Below are positions 29,401 to 39,100 of a DNA stretch of 64,000 nt, piece by piece. Under the pieces are notes generated by a model, which was not told the origin of the DNA, made no database searches, and saw only the letters and a program-made list of their open reading frames with translations. Every line of letters begins with the position of its first letter. The first letter of the stretch is position 1. The stretch lies in the NCBI GenBank assembly GCA_030141605.1, contig JAQGDQ010000193.1, positions 248,001 to 312,000 of the forward strand. Reading direction: 5' to 3'. Source of the DNA: Tubiluchus corallicola (taxonomy: Eukaryota > Priapulida > Priapulimorpha > Priapulimorphida > Tubiluchidae). The position numbers and the translations under genes are program-made.

Positions 29401-29699
29401 GGACTGTTCTTGAAACTTGAACGTGGTGAACTCTGGTTCTCAGGTTTACCGGCGAACCACTCTTTTTTCTGCTGTCCTCTGTTTCGACGATGAGGAGGAG
29501 TGTACACAGTTGCCTCCTGGGAATATGCATTTTCTGCAGAACCACGAGGCTTTCGCTGCCTCGTCACACTGGACCTGCTAATAGGTGGTGCCTCAGTGGG
29601 CTTGTTGACCGACTGATACTGGTCAGTGCGAGCACAAAGCTTACTAAACAAGTGACTGACTTCAGAGGCTGCTGCATGTTGATTATGCTCTTCTGACAT
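3629..29699 (-). CDS. TUT4/TUT7: Terminal uridylyltransferase, TUT4/TUT7 (ZCCHC11/ZCCHC6) family
   Basis: Cytoplasmic family that adds uridines to the 3' ends of pre-let-7 and mRNAs, marking them for decay. Coding exons, 5' to 3' on the minus strand: 29699-28892, 27560-27457, 27246-27130, 26942-26765, 26360-26217, 25816-25620, 24502-24389, 24065-23838, 23534-23363, 22948-22739, 22101-21997, 21535-18849, 17218-17168, 16743-16647, 16410-16324, 15580-15483, 14834-14673, 13970-13881, 12545-12432, 12014-11940, 11397-11220, 9109-9062, 8919-8834, 7144-7031, 6009-5889, 5420-4744, 3814-3629. They total 7248 nt (2415 residues plus stop) and every junction is in phase. Order: disordered N-terminus, C2H2 finger, degenerate NTase/PAP module, acidic linker with a duplicated domain, CCHC, active NTase/PAP module, CCHC, Gln-rich tail. 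The human paralogues are about 1500-1650 residues, so this one is unusually long. The start is the first ATG after an in-frame stop. Confidence 0.93.
5889..9109 (-). CDS. TUT4/TUT7: TUT exons 22-25: end of catalytic module and second CCHC knuckle
   Basis: Exon 22 (9109-9062) encodes DPFDLNHNLGAGLSRK, nearly identical to the vertebrate sequence. Exon 23 (8919-8834) continues SSYILKAFIKARQHFGTP; it was found only by phase and family fit and is not obvious as an open frame. Exon 24 (7144-7031) has DPWKLTDGEPPNDRGCRLCG, then KIGHFVKEC, giving a second Cys-x2-Cys-x4-His-x4-Cys knuckle near residues 2069-2082. Exon 25 (6009-5889) is a charged helix beginning ARRKEAAERSQL. A copy of the 1.15-kb repeat family ends about 80 bases from exon 23. 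Confidence 0.9.
7790..8070 (+). mobile_element. 3' end of a LINE-like or SINE-like element
   Basis: The sequence ends in an AATAAATTGATTTGAATTGATT tract near 8038-8062, the short repeated-word tail typical of CR1/L2-type non-LTR elements and their SINEs. Upstream bases are T- and C-rich on the plus strand and carry no reading frame. It lies in TUT intron 23, antisense to the gene. The 5' boundary is approximate. Confidence 0.45.
8140..8755. repeat. Interspersed repeat family A, partial copy (left half)
   Basis: The stretch from TTAAAGCAAAACC to about 8755 aligns by eye with 42573-43110: shared blocks include GGTCAAAACAATCTACTCTT, TTACATGCATTTCGCCATTC and ACACGCTCGTAGAATATTTT. The same family continues in the fuller copy at 42573-43700, so this is a right-truncated copy. 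I see no coding frame. It sits in TUT intron 23. Confidence 0.75.
9690..9770. repeat. CA/CG-rich simple repeat
   Basis: Impure (CA)n mixed with CG steps (ACACACACACGCGCGCACGC and similar). Alternating purine-pyrimidine sequence of this kind can adopt Z-DNA. It lies in TUT intron 21, the roughly 2.1-kb gap between exons 22 and 21. Confidence 0.7.
10370..11188. mobile_element. Degenerate pogo/Tigger-like MITE
   Basis: The left end, CAGTCAAAACCTCGTTATGA, follows TA and matches the general form of pogo/Tigger termini. The right end contains GGTATAACGAG in inverted orientation near 11172-11182, but the last bases have diverged. Internal GGCGATAAGGCGAGG and GGCGACAGGCGAGG motifs echo the ends. No transposase frame remains. 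It lies in TUT intron 21, immediately downstream of exon 21. Confidence 0.5.
11220..16410 (-). CDS. TUT4/TUT7: TUT exons 15-21: catalytic nucleotidyltransferase and PAP-associated module
   Basis: Exon 16 (15580-15483) holds the active-site signature LTLFGSSVNGFGFLHSDMDI: helix-turn GSS and an intact D-x-D pair. Exon 17 (14834-14673) has TAKVPIVKFKFRKSNLEGDI, which carries the expected third carboxylate region (GDISLYN). Exon 18 (13970-13881) gives AQHNTRMLRLY and VKAFAK. Exon 19 (12545-12432) gives GDASRGSLSSYAYILLVIYY, the nucleotide-binding helix with its SSYA signature. Exon 20 (12014-11940) has VDGWNAWFFD. Exon 21 (11397-11220) is the PAP-associated segment VGDLWLGMLRFYTERFNFKE. All key residues appear intact, so this is the active uridylyltransferase. 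Introns here contain a 58-bp array and an inverted copy of exon 18. Confidence 0.94.
12949..13585. repeat. 58-bp tandem repeat array, about 11 copies
   Basis: A 58-base unit is repeated head to tail in TUT intron 18. Each unit contains ACCCGGGT (or ACCCGAGT), CCCACTTGACTCATTCACTT and then TAGTTATT, nine bases, AATAACTA, which is an 8-bp stem. Copies differ at only a few positions, so the array is young or homogenised. Repeats are directly adjacent without unique spacers, so it is not CRISPR. Confidence 0.93.
13860..14105 (-). repeat. Inverted repeat arm containing TUT exon 18
   Basis: This segment, exon 18 (13881-13970) with both intron flanks, has an inverted copy on the plus strand at about 15972-16256. 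The match includes the upstream intron (GTGCACAGTTACTTTTGT), the acceptor region (TTTACTGAATTTTGCAG), the exon, the donor and TTGCTTACAAT beyond it. This arm holds the functional exon. Confidence 0.85.
15972..16256 (+). pseudogene. Inverted, frameshifted copy of TUT exon 18
   Basis: On the plus strand, opposite to the gene and within TUT intron 15, lies a copy of exon 18 with its splice-site flanks (exon part about 16139-16227). By eye I count about 13 differences over roughly 112 aligned bases, including one deleted base in the codons for NTR that would shift the frame. The copied acceptor (TTTTGCAG) and donor (GTAAGA) remain consensus but are antisense to the host transcript. It cannot serve as a TUT exon in this orientation. 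Confidence 0.85.
16647..17218 (-). CDS. TUT4/TUT7: TUT exons 13-14: first CCHC zinc knuckle
   Basis: Exon 13 (17218-17168, only 51 nt) encodes VCAMCQKLGHLKQ, and exon 14 (16743-16647) opens with DC. Together they form Cys-x2-Cys-x4-His-x4-Cys near residues 1694-1707, split by an intron before the final Cys. Exon 14 continues with LPELEPLPPLPQSYRKDL, matching the family's conserved stretch after the knuckle. In vertebrate TUT7 the knuckles help bind RNA and the growing U-tail. Confidence 0.92.
18208..18645. repeat. Pair of direct repeats of about 105 bp
   Basis: Bases 18208-18310 and 18539-18645 match closely: both contain GTGTCACAAACACCATG, CTATTGTTCCAGCT, GGCTGTGGCTTGCT and GCATTTTTTTTACAAAT (or a near variant). 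They are about 331 bases apart in TUT intron 12. The intervening sequence is unrelated. No coding potential is visible. Confidence 0.8.
18849..21535 (-). CDS. TUT4/TUT7: TUT exon 12: giant exon with acidic linker and a tandemly duplicated unknown domain
   Basis: A single 2687-nt exon encodes about residues 793-1688, while most other exons of the gene are 50-230 nt. The first part, roughly 793-1265, is Asp/Ser/Glu-rich and looks disordered, like the acidic linker of vertebrate TUT4/7. The next part, roughly 1280-1660, looks folded and contains two similar units about 193 residues apart. Unit 1 has HVPSHLARYMLQWLSSF with LSVYFDRF and ARLLTICLLIIR. Unit 2 has HIPIELAMHLLEFVARL with LSSYFHKG and AKYVSLAVLVLR. 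Each ends in a similar stretch (LDVETVLSFRKR versus YEVDSLVSVRKL). I do not recognise the unit; a highly derived PAP-associated helical fold is one possibility. The exon ends TFVFDADILTDGQ, which matches the family sequence just before the first CCHC knuckle. Confidence 0.9.
21997..26942 (-). CDS. TUT4/TUT7: TUT exons 4-11: first, degenerate NTase and PAP-associated module
   Basis: Exon 4 (26942-26765) is a helical region (LRDLPVPCQAHLVALTQFL). Exon 5 (26360-26217) holds the nucleotidyltransferase signature GSTFSGFGLKSSDVNIDL. The catalytic D-x-D is here D-V-N: the second aspartate is Asn, as in vertebrate TUT4/7, so this module should not catalyse. Exons 6-7 give the central helical domain (TELSWKTCNLLRTYC; FTLMVIYFLQQVQPPVLPVL). 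Exon 8 (24065-23838) is an acidic insert of 76 residues. Exon 9 (23534-23363) is the PAP-associated segment (GELWVKMLKFYA). Exon 10 (22948-22739) continues DPSYRKRK and VHEYIVDRFRSAYKYFAVPQ, matching the family after EDP(F/Y)S. Exon 11 (22101-21997) leads into the linker. Exon 7 has the same length (114 nt) as exon 19 of the active module, a trace of the ancient internal duplication. Confidence 0.9.
25297..25457. mobile_element. Short palindromic MITE-like element
   Basis: The ends are imperfect inverted repeats: TTTCAGGAGCT on the left and AGCTCCCGAAAG on the right. Inside them GGCCTCATCAACTGAATAGA pairs with TCTATTCAGCTTATGAGGCC. At about 160 bases, it would fold into one long hairpin. It lies in TUT intron 6. 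Confidence 0.6.
27130..27560 (-). CDS. TUT4/TUT7: TUT exons 2-3: C2H2 zinc finger
   Basis: Exon 2 (27560-27457) is an acidic linker ending EELFPLKK. Exon 3 (27246-27130) encodes YYCRLCEYHCDTVSISRKH followed by ISEQRH, a Cys-x2-Cys-x12-His-x5-His finger near residues 315-338. In vertebrate TUT4/7 the equivalent finger sits at the start of the Lin28-interacting module that binds pre-let-7 with Lin28. All four zinc ligands are present. Whether this organism's Lin28 uses it is inference. Confidence 0.88.
27683..28290 (+). mobile_element. Degraded LINE fragment (C-terminal part of reverse transcriptase ORF)
   Basis: The plus-strand translation of about 27790-28090 gives LERLSARRR and then, in a second frame, CGHSVKLFKHGVNT and VILWNSLPVSLASADNVNSF. 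These match the conserved tail of non-LTR reverse transcriptase ORFs (RRGDL; RGHSLKL; WNSLP; VNSFK). A frameshift and stops break the frame. A segment of about 35 bases (TTTCTATGCAAACAACAAAA and variants) occurs on both sides, near 27645, 27690 and 28258. It lies antisense in TUT intron 1. Confidence 0.75.
28892..29699 (-). CDS. TUT4/TUT7: TUT exon 1: disordered N-terminus
   Basis: Encodes residues 1-269. The ATG at 29699-29697 begins MSEEHNQHAAASEV; an in-frame TGA lies a few codons upstream, which supports this start. The region is rich in Ser, Lys, Arg, Pro and Asn with runs such as RESSSSS and has no recognisable fold. Vertebrate TUT4 and TUT7 also begin with a long low-complexity segment. 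The donor after KETSNSQ leaves phase 1, which the next exon fits. A possible acceptor near 29735 suggests one or more upstream 5' UTR exons that I cannot locate. Confidence 0.85.
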
Positions 29700-32600
29700 A
29701 TTGCAATTACACTTCACTATCGGTGCTCATATCTAGATAAAAATATGAGTGTCAAGTATTGCTTTATCTTAATTAAATTTTCAAGTAATTAAGTAATTTT
29801 TTTTTGTATTGCTGCTGTTGCTGTTCTTGGACAAACAAACACGGCATCAATGGCATGTAATTTTTTTATTTCACGTAAACAATCAACTTATTACTTATGG
29901 TTATCCCGAACTGGTTTATCTAGATCAGATTAACAAAACTTTACATCTTGTATGTACTTTACACATCTTTCGTAAGTCTTTTATCATAGTATTTTATAAA
30001 GGGTGAAAGCAAATGGCACTCACAAAATGTATCAAAAATAATTTGGGGTTTTTCTCTTCACTATCATTGGTTTAGTTGCTTGTTGAGAAAACAAAGATAT
30101 CGATCACGAGGGTGTAAAAATAAAAAAGTCTGAATTGAGTCACAGATAACATATGTATTTTGAGAATAGGATTATATAGCACAAAGATGAAGTTCAAATT
30201 TGACCTAAAAATAAGAGGAAGATGCCCAAGAGAAAATTTTCTAATGCTGTTTTTGGTTTGGGCACCTTCCTTGGTATTTTTATCATACATGTAATTCTTT
30301 TCTGGCCACCTATTTAAGACAAAGTCAGGCACAAAGAATTGGAGAAAGTCTGGGAATTCATTTCAGACTTGACCTTAATTACTGCTTGCATCACGTCCTT
30401 CTCTTTTTCATTTTCTGATGTCTTTTTCTTTTTCCATTGCTAAATTATACAATTTTTATGTAACAGTATTTAACGGTTTATGTAGTATTTAATGTGCATT
30501 GCTTTGCCAATGTACATTGTATGCATTTGTGCAAATAAAACTGAATTGAATTGAATCTCATGTTCCATAGGATGGTCAGAATACTAGGTCATTCTTCCAC
30601 TATGCACTACACAGTTTTTTCCACAACGTCATTCGCTTTTCATACTTTGAGGGTGCAGAAGACTTTTGTCTTCAAAACACTGTAAAGCAGAATGTTATGT
30701 TTTGCAACGTAGCACTGTTTACGAGTTTGTTGCCAGAAAGGCAACACAATAGCTAGTGTGTCGTTACTATACAGTGGAGTCAACAATCACTTTCTGGTGT
30801 TTCACAATCAAAGCAGAACTCAATTTTCATAATCAAAGCAGGAAGAATGGATCTTCAAGGCCCAATTTCATTAGAGATGAAACCATGCAATTTAGTAATA
30901 TTAGTATCAAATTTCAAGTTATGCATAGTTCTTTTAAAAAAGCATTTAAATGTTACATATGACCTTTATAGACCAAATTCTATGGCTACTGGCTAGTGTG
31001 CCTGAAACTTGAAAAATTATATTGATCACAGAACGCTTGCTGAACAGAAGTTGAAAGAATTAAAATCAGCAACACTGTTTGGGCAAAAAAGATTGATGGA
31101 GATATACCTATAACATAGACGAGTGGCCAAAATCAGGAATCTATTAAACAAACGCTTGGAAAATAGATTACTGAACACACCAAGTTGGAAAATATGAGTA
31201 GAAATAGAGACTGCATTTTATTGTTGACAAATTGTCCAGCTACAAGATTTGAGCTATTTTGGTAGAATAATCCCAATTGCAGTATACCATTGTGTAGAGT
31301 ACAGTAGGTATTCCACCAAAACCTCCTATGTGCTAGCACTCTCAGAGTCAATTTTAAACTTGTATTATAAGAACATATTTGATAGGAAACACTAATGTGA
31401 CATTACAAACATCTCAGGTAAAATCACGTGAAAATACACTCACTTTTAAAGGTGCTAGCGCATAAAAAGGCGACTCGTCGTACATTGGTAAACCACTAAA
31501 GGCATTACAAAAGCAGTCTCTTTCCAAAATTTACTAAATATTATTACTTATTCATATGGCAAACTTCGAGTGTATTATTTTGCTTCGAAAGGGACATTCC
31601 ACATTGCACATGCGCACCACTTTATCCAAAGAATGAACATTTTTTAAGCAGTTATCAAAATTATATAAAATAAAGTAATCTACTGCAAGCACAAATCTGT
31701 TCTCGCAGCTTCATTGAAATAGTTTGATGTTAAATAATTATATAATATAAAAAACAAAAAATAAAACTGCCTCGTTGGTAGCGCCGTCTACTCCATGTCT
31801 GCTACAAAATTTACAAAACATGGGAAGGTACTCAAGGTACTGTTGATTTTTGTAAAAAAATAAATAATTATGCATTAAATTTTGCTTAAAGCGGAATCTG
31901 CTTAGTGTATATTGCAAACTACAAGGATCTGTTGAGATTTTTATTTAAGTTATTAAACTTCAATTAATTGAAGTAATATATAGCGTGTACTTCCTAAACA
32001 TCTTATTCTTAGGAATAATTACCAATCATACAATTATACATGTTTGGTTGCCACTGTTGTGACAAAGTTAATTTAAAAAGGCAAAAGTTGCGTACTTTGG
32101 GCAGCTATGTCCTTCTAAAAGTTTTCGTTTTACAGTTTTTTAAACCAAAATTCTTCGTAATGCGTTAACTCCATCAAATTGAAGGCTCTAATACATGCTT
32201 GTACTCTCAGCTTTGTAAATGTCGTGCTAACGTGAAACATCATTCAGTGCAAATTGGCTGCTCCTGAACTATTACATGTTGATAACTAACGTGCAAATTT
32301 CTAACCATTTTTTTATTTGAGAGTGATAAGCCTATCCACTGTACATGCGAAATTTAATGAATTAACGCGTGTGCTAATTTGTCCCACTGATCAGATACAG
32401 TTAAGCAGCAGCTAAACGTCTGGGACAATAGGGACATGCGTGACTGACAGTACATGTATATGGATGAATTTACAGTTGAAGCACTAAGTAACATACTGTA
32501 GTGCCGCTAAGTATTGTTTGATTGTACAACCAAATTAAACTTTCAAATAAGCGATTATTTAATTCAAACTTTTGTCACAAAAATTGTGCCGCATGAAGAG

Positions 32601-33150
32601 CTAGCTGTAATTATGGTAATGATGCAACTGTCTGCTGCTGCTGCTTTGAAACTGCATTTATGGAGAGCTTATTTAAAACGTGCCTTGCATGTACGCTCTC
32701 TACATGCCACTGTTAGAAACATACATAAGGCTTAGTAGTGTTAAGCATTAGGAATCAGTAAGCAAGCAACTTTTTAACTAGTTTTGACTATTAGTTTTAC
32801 ATTGGTTTACAAATTTAATTGAAATTTACCAGAACTGGTTTACTAAATAAAACAAAGTGGCAAAGTGAATAAAGGTACAGTGCCTCATTTTCCTGAATGA
32901 AGCCCGAAATAACATTCTTAAGTTAACTTCAGCTTCTGAAATTGTGTGAGGTAGTGATTTTTTTCATTAATCCTACTTTTCTTTGCCCACTAAGATTTTT
33001 TTTGGATAAAATTGACAAAATATTCTAAAATAATTATTTGAGATGTATTCGATATAATAAATCCATTTGGTATTTTTAAATTCCATAAACTTTTTTGCAG
33101 GGTATTTTATGATTTCAACCCCTTATGACTGATGCTTAATAACAAACAAG
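29700..33150. promoter_or_regulatory. Head-to-head intergenic region between TUT and REXO1
   Basis: The two genes point away from each other across 3.4 kb, so both promoters and 5' UTRs should lie here. I see no confident TATA box. A sequence GCACATGCGCAC near 31605 resembles the NRF1 site (YGCGCAYGCGCR) with one mismatch. No further coding exon was found. A repeat-derived segment occupies about 30390-30565. The exact transcription starts are unknown. Confidence 0.4.
30390..30565 (+). mobile_element. 3' end of a LINE/SINE-like element with TGAATTGAATT tail
   Basis: Ends in AATAAAACTGAATTGAATTG near 30535-30556, the same kind of short-word tail as at 8038-8062. The sequence upstream includes GTGCATTGCTTTGCCAATG and shows no reading frame. 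The 5' limit is approximate. Confidence 0.45.
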
Positions 33151-36100
33151 ATGCTACCATCCTCTGGATATTTCAAAACAATTCCTTGTCCATTCTACAA
33201 GAATGGTTTGTGTGAAAGGCCGTACTGTCATTTCAAACATGTAAAGCCGGAGAAACCGTCAGGTAAGGTGCAAACGGATCTTGAGTAATCCTACTTCTGG
33301 GATCCCGAACTCTAGCCATTTTTCCAGCTCTTGGATTTGAACTGCAGTCTTGGGAATATTTATAGATTTGTTAATTCTATACCCATTGGTGATCTATTAG
33401 ATTATCGGGGACTGGTTGTTCAAGGATAAATAATCACCGAGAACAGTTTTCTGATTACACATAACTTCATGAGCTACTACTGATTAGTGTCACTACAGTG
33501 ACACTTTGAAATTTTATTCCATTTAGACAATGACACAGTTACCCATATTCTTTGCTTAGAAAGTGCTGGTGCGAAAAAAGAAGCAAAACAATTTAGGGTT
33601 TGGCTATGTATTTCGTGAATAGGTTTGGTTTGTAATCACTCTAACTCATCTGATATAAAATCTGGAATAAATATTTAAAGGAAAACCGGACGATTGTGTA
33701 AACATTAGCTCAGAATAAACAATGCTCTAAAATATTGAAAACTACAATAGCTGTTTCTAAATCGAAGGTTTGATTAAATAATAATTGCCTCGGATAGTCA
33801 AATTTCGGTAAACTATCAAAGCTTAGTAGGTTCAGTGAATCTACTAAGATTGGCAATGGCGCCTTTTTGTCACATTCGCGTGGCCGACAAATAGTAGGTG
33901 GTACCGGGATAACCAAAATCATGAACTGCAGTATTAGTTTCTGATATCATATGACGTAGAGCCCATTTTCGTGACATCACGCATTTAAGCAGTACTGTAA
34001 CACTTACGCAAATGTACTTGACATGCAAGAGAAGATGCCTGTCATTGCACAAACTGTGGTTAGTTTCTGACATAAACAATAGCTGTGTTCGGTTGTCATT
34101 AATTAACTTTCTAAGCTAATTATTCAAATACAAGAAACAATCGCTAACTCTTATAGGAAAGAAAATGTATATTTTGGACAGTAAATTAAAATGAGATTTA
34201 TTGTCCGGTTTTCCTTTAACATCACAATTGTTAATTAATGTTTTGGCAAATTCATTAACTATTCTTTTTGTTTTTAGAATCCAGTCTTCTGTCCGAAGTA
34301 AACGTGTCAAAGCCGTCTGGTTTATCATCTAGTTTAGTACTGGATTCTGGCAAAGATGATTTACTTGGAATGGTGACCAATGCACTCCATCAAATGCAGC
34401 AAGTGGTTCTGAGAGAAACAGAAAAGAGGTAGTAACAAACAATTTGTGTAGTTTAACATGGCTTCTCTGGTGTTTCTTAGTCATTGAATTATGTTTAGGT
34501 CCTCTTCAGCTTACAAGTCTAGAAGCTTTATGCTGTCATGCAGCATTCGTCGTCAGTCCACCATTCACGATTTGAGTTTAAGCCATTTATACTTGAAACA
34601 CTTTGAATAGCTTTCGTATTTTTGGTATGGGCTTCTTTTGAGACAAGATGGTGGTAAAGGTCAAATGTCATTCTGAGGGCACATCCAGAACCTCAACAGC
34701 TGGTGCATGTAGTGGGTTGATGTGTGCCAACTCACTATAAGAAATTAGTGTGGCTTGGCACCCACTGACAACCCATATATAAAAGAATTTTGCCCTCTTT
34801 TCCCTGAGATGGAGTTAAATAGAGAGGATCCAGAATGGTGGGTATAGCATGAATCTGTCACTTATTGACAATCCAACATTGATTTTATTTTTTCCAGGGC
34901 AGATACAGGATTCAAAGAATATTGGAAAAAAGTATAGTGATATAAATGCAGCTTTTGTCCTGCAAAATGTCAATGTACATGTTAGGTGATGAACTGATAG
35001 ATGACAATTTTTGGGATATGGCTTGCAATGACCTTCCTCCCAGGGGAAGGGAGTATCCAGGATGGTGGGTATAGTGGAGTATGTGTTAGCTCAAACACGG
35101 AAGTGCATTCACCTATTGACAACACAACTATTAAAAAAATATTTTATTTGCTCCCTAATCCCCAGGGAGGGAGGATCCAGGATTTCAACATTTGTAAATA
35201 TAGTGTTGTCTTGCTGATGGATGAGAACTTTTTAGTAATGCGTTATACATTAGCTGTCGGATAGAAAATTCGAGACAGAAAACTCTATAGTCTGAACATG
35301 GCATAACAGCTGGCTTATCTAGCATATCATTTCTAAAATTTGTTCATATTTTCAGACACGGCATACCTGCATATGTACCTTAGTTGATGCTAGTACCACA
35401 TTTTAAAAGTTTGCAAAATAGTTTGAGTCTTACAATTAAGATTACAGCTTTAACTTACAATCATTGTTAAATGTTAAATGAAAGGTTTACTTACAGGAAG
35501 AGCGAATATCAGTCTACTTCTGCCACTGGAAATGCTTCTTACAAGCCAACTCCGCTTCCTGACAGTCGCAGTCATGTGGCACATCGACAACATCACGTGC
35601 GATCAGAAATGGCTAAGAAGTCTTCAATTCCCGCCTACAATCCCACGCCGATTTCACGTCTAAAGCGCACTAGCTCAGCAAGAGAAAAATGTGATTGGAG
35701 AAAGCCAGTTAAGATAACAGCACAATCACCTGCAAGAGCAGAAAAAATAGTTGAAAAATATTCGCCACAAAGGACACACAATTTAGGCAGCAGATCACAC
35801 GCAAAGTATGTGCCAAGTAGTGTCGTTCATGCAAATGCTTTCGCAAGCAATTCGAGCAGTCTATCACTGCCTAAGCCAATCTGTGCCAAGTCCAGGGAAC
35901 AACTAAACAAGGCAAGTGATCAAAGTCAAGTTAATGCTGATGTGGATGAGTACGATCCTGCAGCTGAGATCGACAATAAACAGCTCGAATCTGTGCCAAA
36001 GTACTGTGCTACCAAGAAGCTTGTCAGTGAACTGCCAGAACAAATGGCACCTAAAGTTAAAAAGGAGCCCACAGAGGATGATTTTTCTGAATGGGACGAA

Positions 36101-39100
36101 ATCCAGGAGACGACAGACTTTGTAGAAAATTCTGAAGTGACTGATGATAACATGGATATGCTTGAGAATGTAGTATTTTCCCAAGACAAAAGGATAGCAA
36201 ACCCTTTTCTGGAACAGTCTGATAACTCCAGTGATTCAGATTTGCCCAATGTGAATAAAATAAAAGAGGAAATCATTGACCGTTCTGATAAAAATGATAC
36301 TGGTGATTATCATTTGAGTGAAGCAGATGAGCCTCAAAAAAATGAATTGATAGAAGAAAAGCTGAAAAAGTCGGTTGGCGTAAGAGAGTCAAGACAAACT
36401 CTATCTATGAGGGGTGACCATCAGACAACTTGTAAACCTAATCATGATTCTAGAATTAAGTCTCGTTTTTCTAATGGTAAAGGAAATGAGATTTTATCTA
36501 GCGTTTTGAGCGTAACCGCTTCTCCTGCTTACAAACTCGATGATTCTGACACAAAATCGTTATCCAGTAATAGTAATAAAGCTTCATTGTCTAGTGTACC
36601 AGATAAAACATCTTTGTCTTGCAACAAGCATAATAATTCTTCGTCCCCTGCTGTAAATGAGTCATCTTTGTCTGCTATTGGCCAGCATAAAGATTCTACT
36701 TTTGTTGCTGTTGATAAGAAATTTGCACGTTGTGATGAACATAAGGATTCTTCAGTTGATAAGTGCAATGGTCACAAAGATTTGCAAGTTGTTAACAGTG
36801 AAGAACAAGAGACAGATTTCAAACTTATTGAAGAAACTGATATTACTTCGCCTGAGAACAAACATGTGAAATCTTCATCTGGTGATAACCATAAACACAC
36901 TGTATCTAGTGATAAATATAAGTCTTTATCTGGATCTAAGCATAAATATTCCTCGTCTCATGATGAACATAAATGCTCTTCATCTCGGGATAAACGTAAG
37001 CATTCTTCTTCTCACGATGAACGTAAGATTTCTTCTTGTGATAAACATAAGCATTCTTCGTCTCATGATAAACGCAAGTATTCGTCAGGTGACAAGCACA
37101 AGAATTCTTCATCGGGTAGCAAGGATCAGAAATCTTACTCTGCTGAACATGATCATTTGGTAATTAGTGATAAGCTCAAGGTTTCTTCGGGTAAGGCTTC
37201 ATTATCTGATGAAAATTATTTGTTAGCTGATGAGATTCTTCCTTTACATGATGATAAAGAAGTTTCTTCTGTAGTAAATGCTTCAATTGATGACAAAAAT
37301 GAGCATTCTTTAGTTAATAGTAAATATGAGTCTTGTTTATCCAGGGACGAACAGAAACATCATAAACAGGGTTCTCCTTCAAAGAATGGTAAAGATAAGT
37401 CTTCTTCATCTAGTGACAAACGTAAACATTCTTTATCTGGTGAAAAACATGAACATTCTTCAATAAATAAGAAACATAAGCATTCGTCTAGTGATAAACG
37501 TAAAGAGTCTTCATCTGGTGGAAAGCACAAGCATTCTTCAACGAATGACTTAGATAAGCTTTCGACTTCTAGTGATAAACAGAAAACTTCATATAGTGAT
37601 AAACATAAACAGTCTTCGTCTGGTAATAAACTCGAGCACTCTTTATCTAGTGATAAAGTCAAGCATTCTTCATCTAGTGTGAAACAGAAACACGATAAGG
37701 TTAAATATTCTTCTTCTAATGTGAAACATGAACATGATAAAGTCAAAAATTCTTCTAGCACGAAACATGAACGTGATAAACATGAACCTTCTAACACGAA
37801 AGTGGAACACGATAAAAGTAAACATTCTTCTAGTGTGAAACGTGAGCATGATAAAGTCAAAAATTCTTCTAGCGTGAAACATGAACGCGAAAAGCATGAA
37901 CCTTCTAGCTCGAAAGACAAACACGATAAAGATAAACATTCTTCTTCTAGTGTGAAACATGAACATGATAAAGTCAAAAACTCTTCTAGCGTGAAACATG
38001 AACGCGAAAAGTGTGAACCTTCTACCTCGAAAGACATTCAAGATAAAGATAAACGTTCTTCTTCTAGTGTGAAACATGAACATGAAAAAGTTAAAAATTC
38101 TTCTGAAGTGAAACATGAGTACCATAAAATGAAATATTCTTCGAGTAGAAAGCATAAGCACTCATCGTCTAAGAAAAAACACGAGTCTTCTAGTGATTCT
38201 GCTTCCTCTAAAGAAAAGCCTGTTCATTCAATATCCACTCAAAACACTAAAAATAACGATGCAAACAGTCAAGATGTAGATTGTATATTAGTAGATACTG
38301 ATTCTGATGATGAAAAAATTTCCACTAATCAAACAAAGCAATTTGGTCCTGAAACAGATTGTGTGTCTATGGATAGAAATGATAACTATAGCGAGACAAT
38401 AGGTGGTTTTTCCACAAAGCGTCTGTCAGCTGCAGAACTGTTTGGCACCAGTGATGATGAGGAATCGCCTTCAAACACCGACTGTAAGAGAACTTGCCGG
38501 ACTGTAAGAAAATCAAATTTGTTTGAAAAACTGACAAAGACAAATGGGGAAAGTGCTAAACCAAGTGATCGAGTTAAAACAGTTGGAGAGGTGTTACCAT
38601 CGTCATCGTCAGAGAGTGAAAAGGAAGAAGAAGAAAAAGAAGTTGGGACTAATATTAAACGATATGAAGACAATGCTATCCACGAAATTTCATCAGATTC
38701 TGATGGCAATGAATGTGTTAATTTGTTAAGCGATTTTGAGTCATCTGATGTGAACGTGGAGGATCATGACACATTTGCCGAGTGTTTGAAAATATTTCAA
38801 GAAGAGGAGAAAAAACCACATGATCAAAAGCCACAGACATCAAACAAAGTAGTAAGCATGTGGTCATCTCCTTCTTAAATGTTATTAATAAGTTGTGCAT
38901 GATGCCATGTAGTCAATTTATAGCTGAATTGAAGGTTGAAAGATTGAACTTGAAATGTGTGAGCATTTGATACAAACTGCTTTCATCTAGTGATAGTTAG
39001 GTTGGCTGGTCTACTTGCTCTATAAATGCATAGTTAGTTAAAATGTGTGTTTAGAGTATTATGTTAATGCCTCCAGTTTTATTTTTGTTGAGCCTTTGTA

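Noticed and set aside
34660-35240. Imperfect repeats of a GGATCCAGGATGGTGGGTATAG-like word in REXO1 intron 2
   Set aside because: The copies are too diverged and irregularly spaced to define a repeat unit or element boundaries by eye.
37360-38161. Long antisense open frames (225 and 163 codons) opposite REXO1 exon 3
   Set aside because: They arise from the repetitive Lys/His/Ser codons read backwards and give Ser/Leu/Cys or Phe/Met/Arg repeats with no family resemblance and no splice or start context.
38852-38878. REXO1 ending at the stop after exon 3
   Set aside because: The frame can be read to a stop at 38876-38878, but a good GTAAGC donor precedes it and twelve further in-phase exons carry the conserved REXO1 sequence, including the exonuclease domain.
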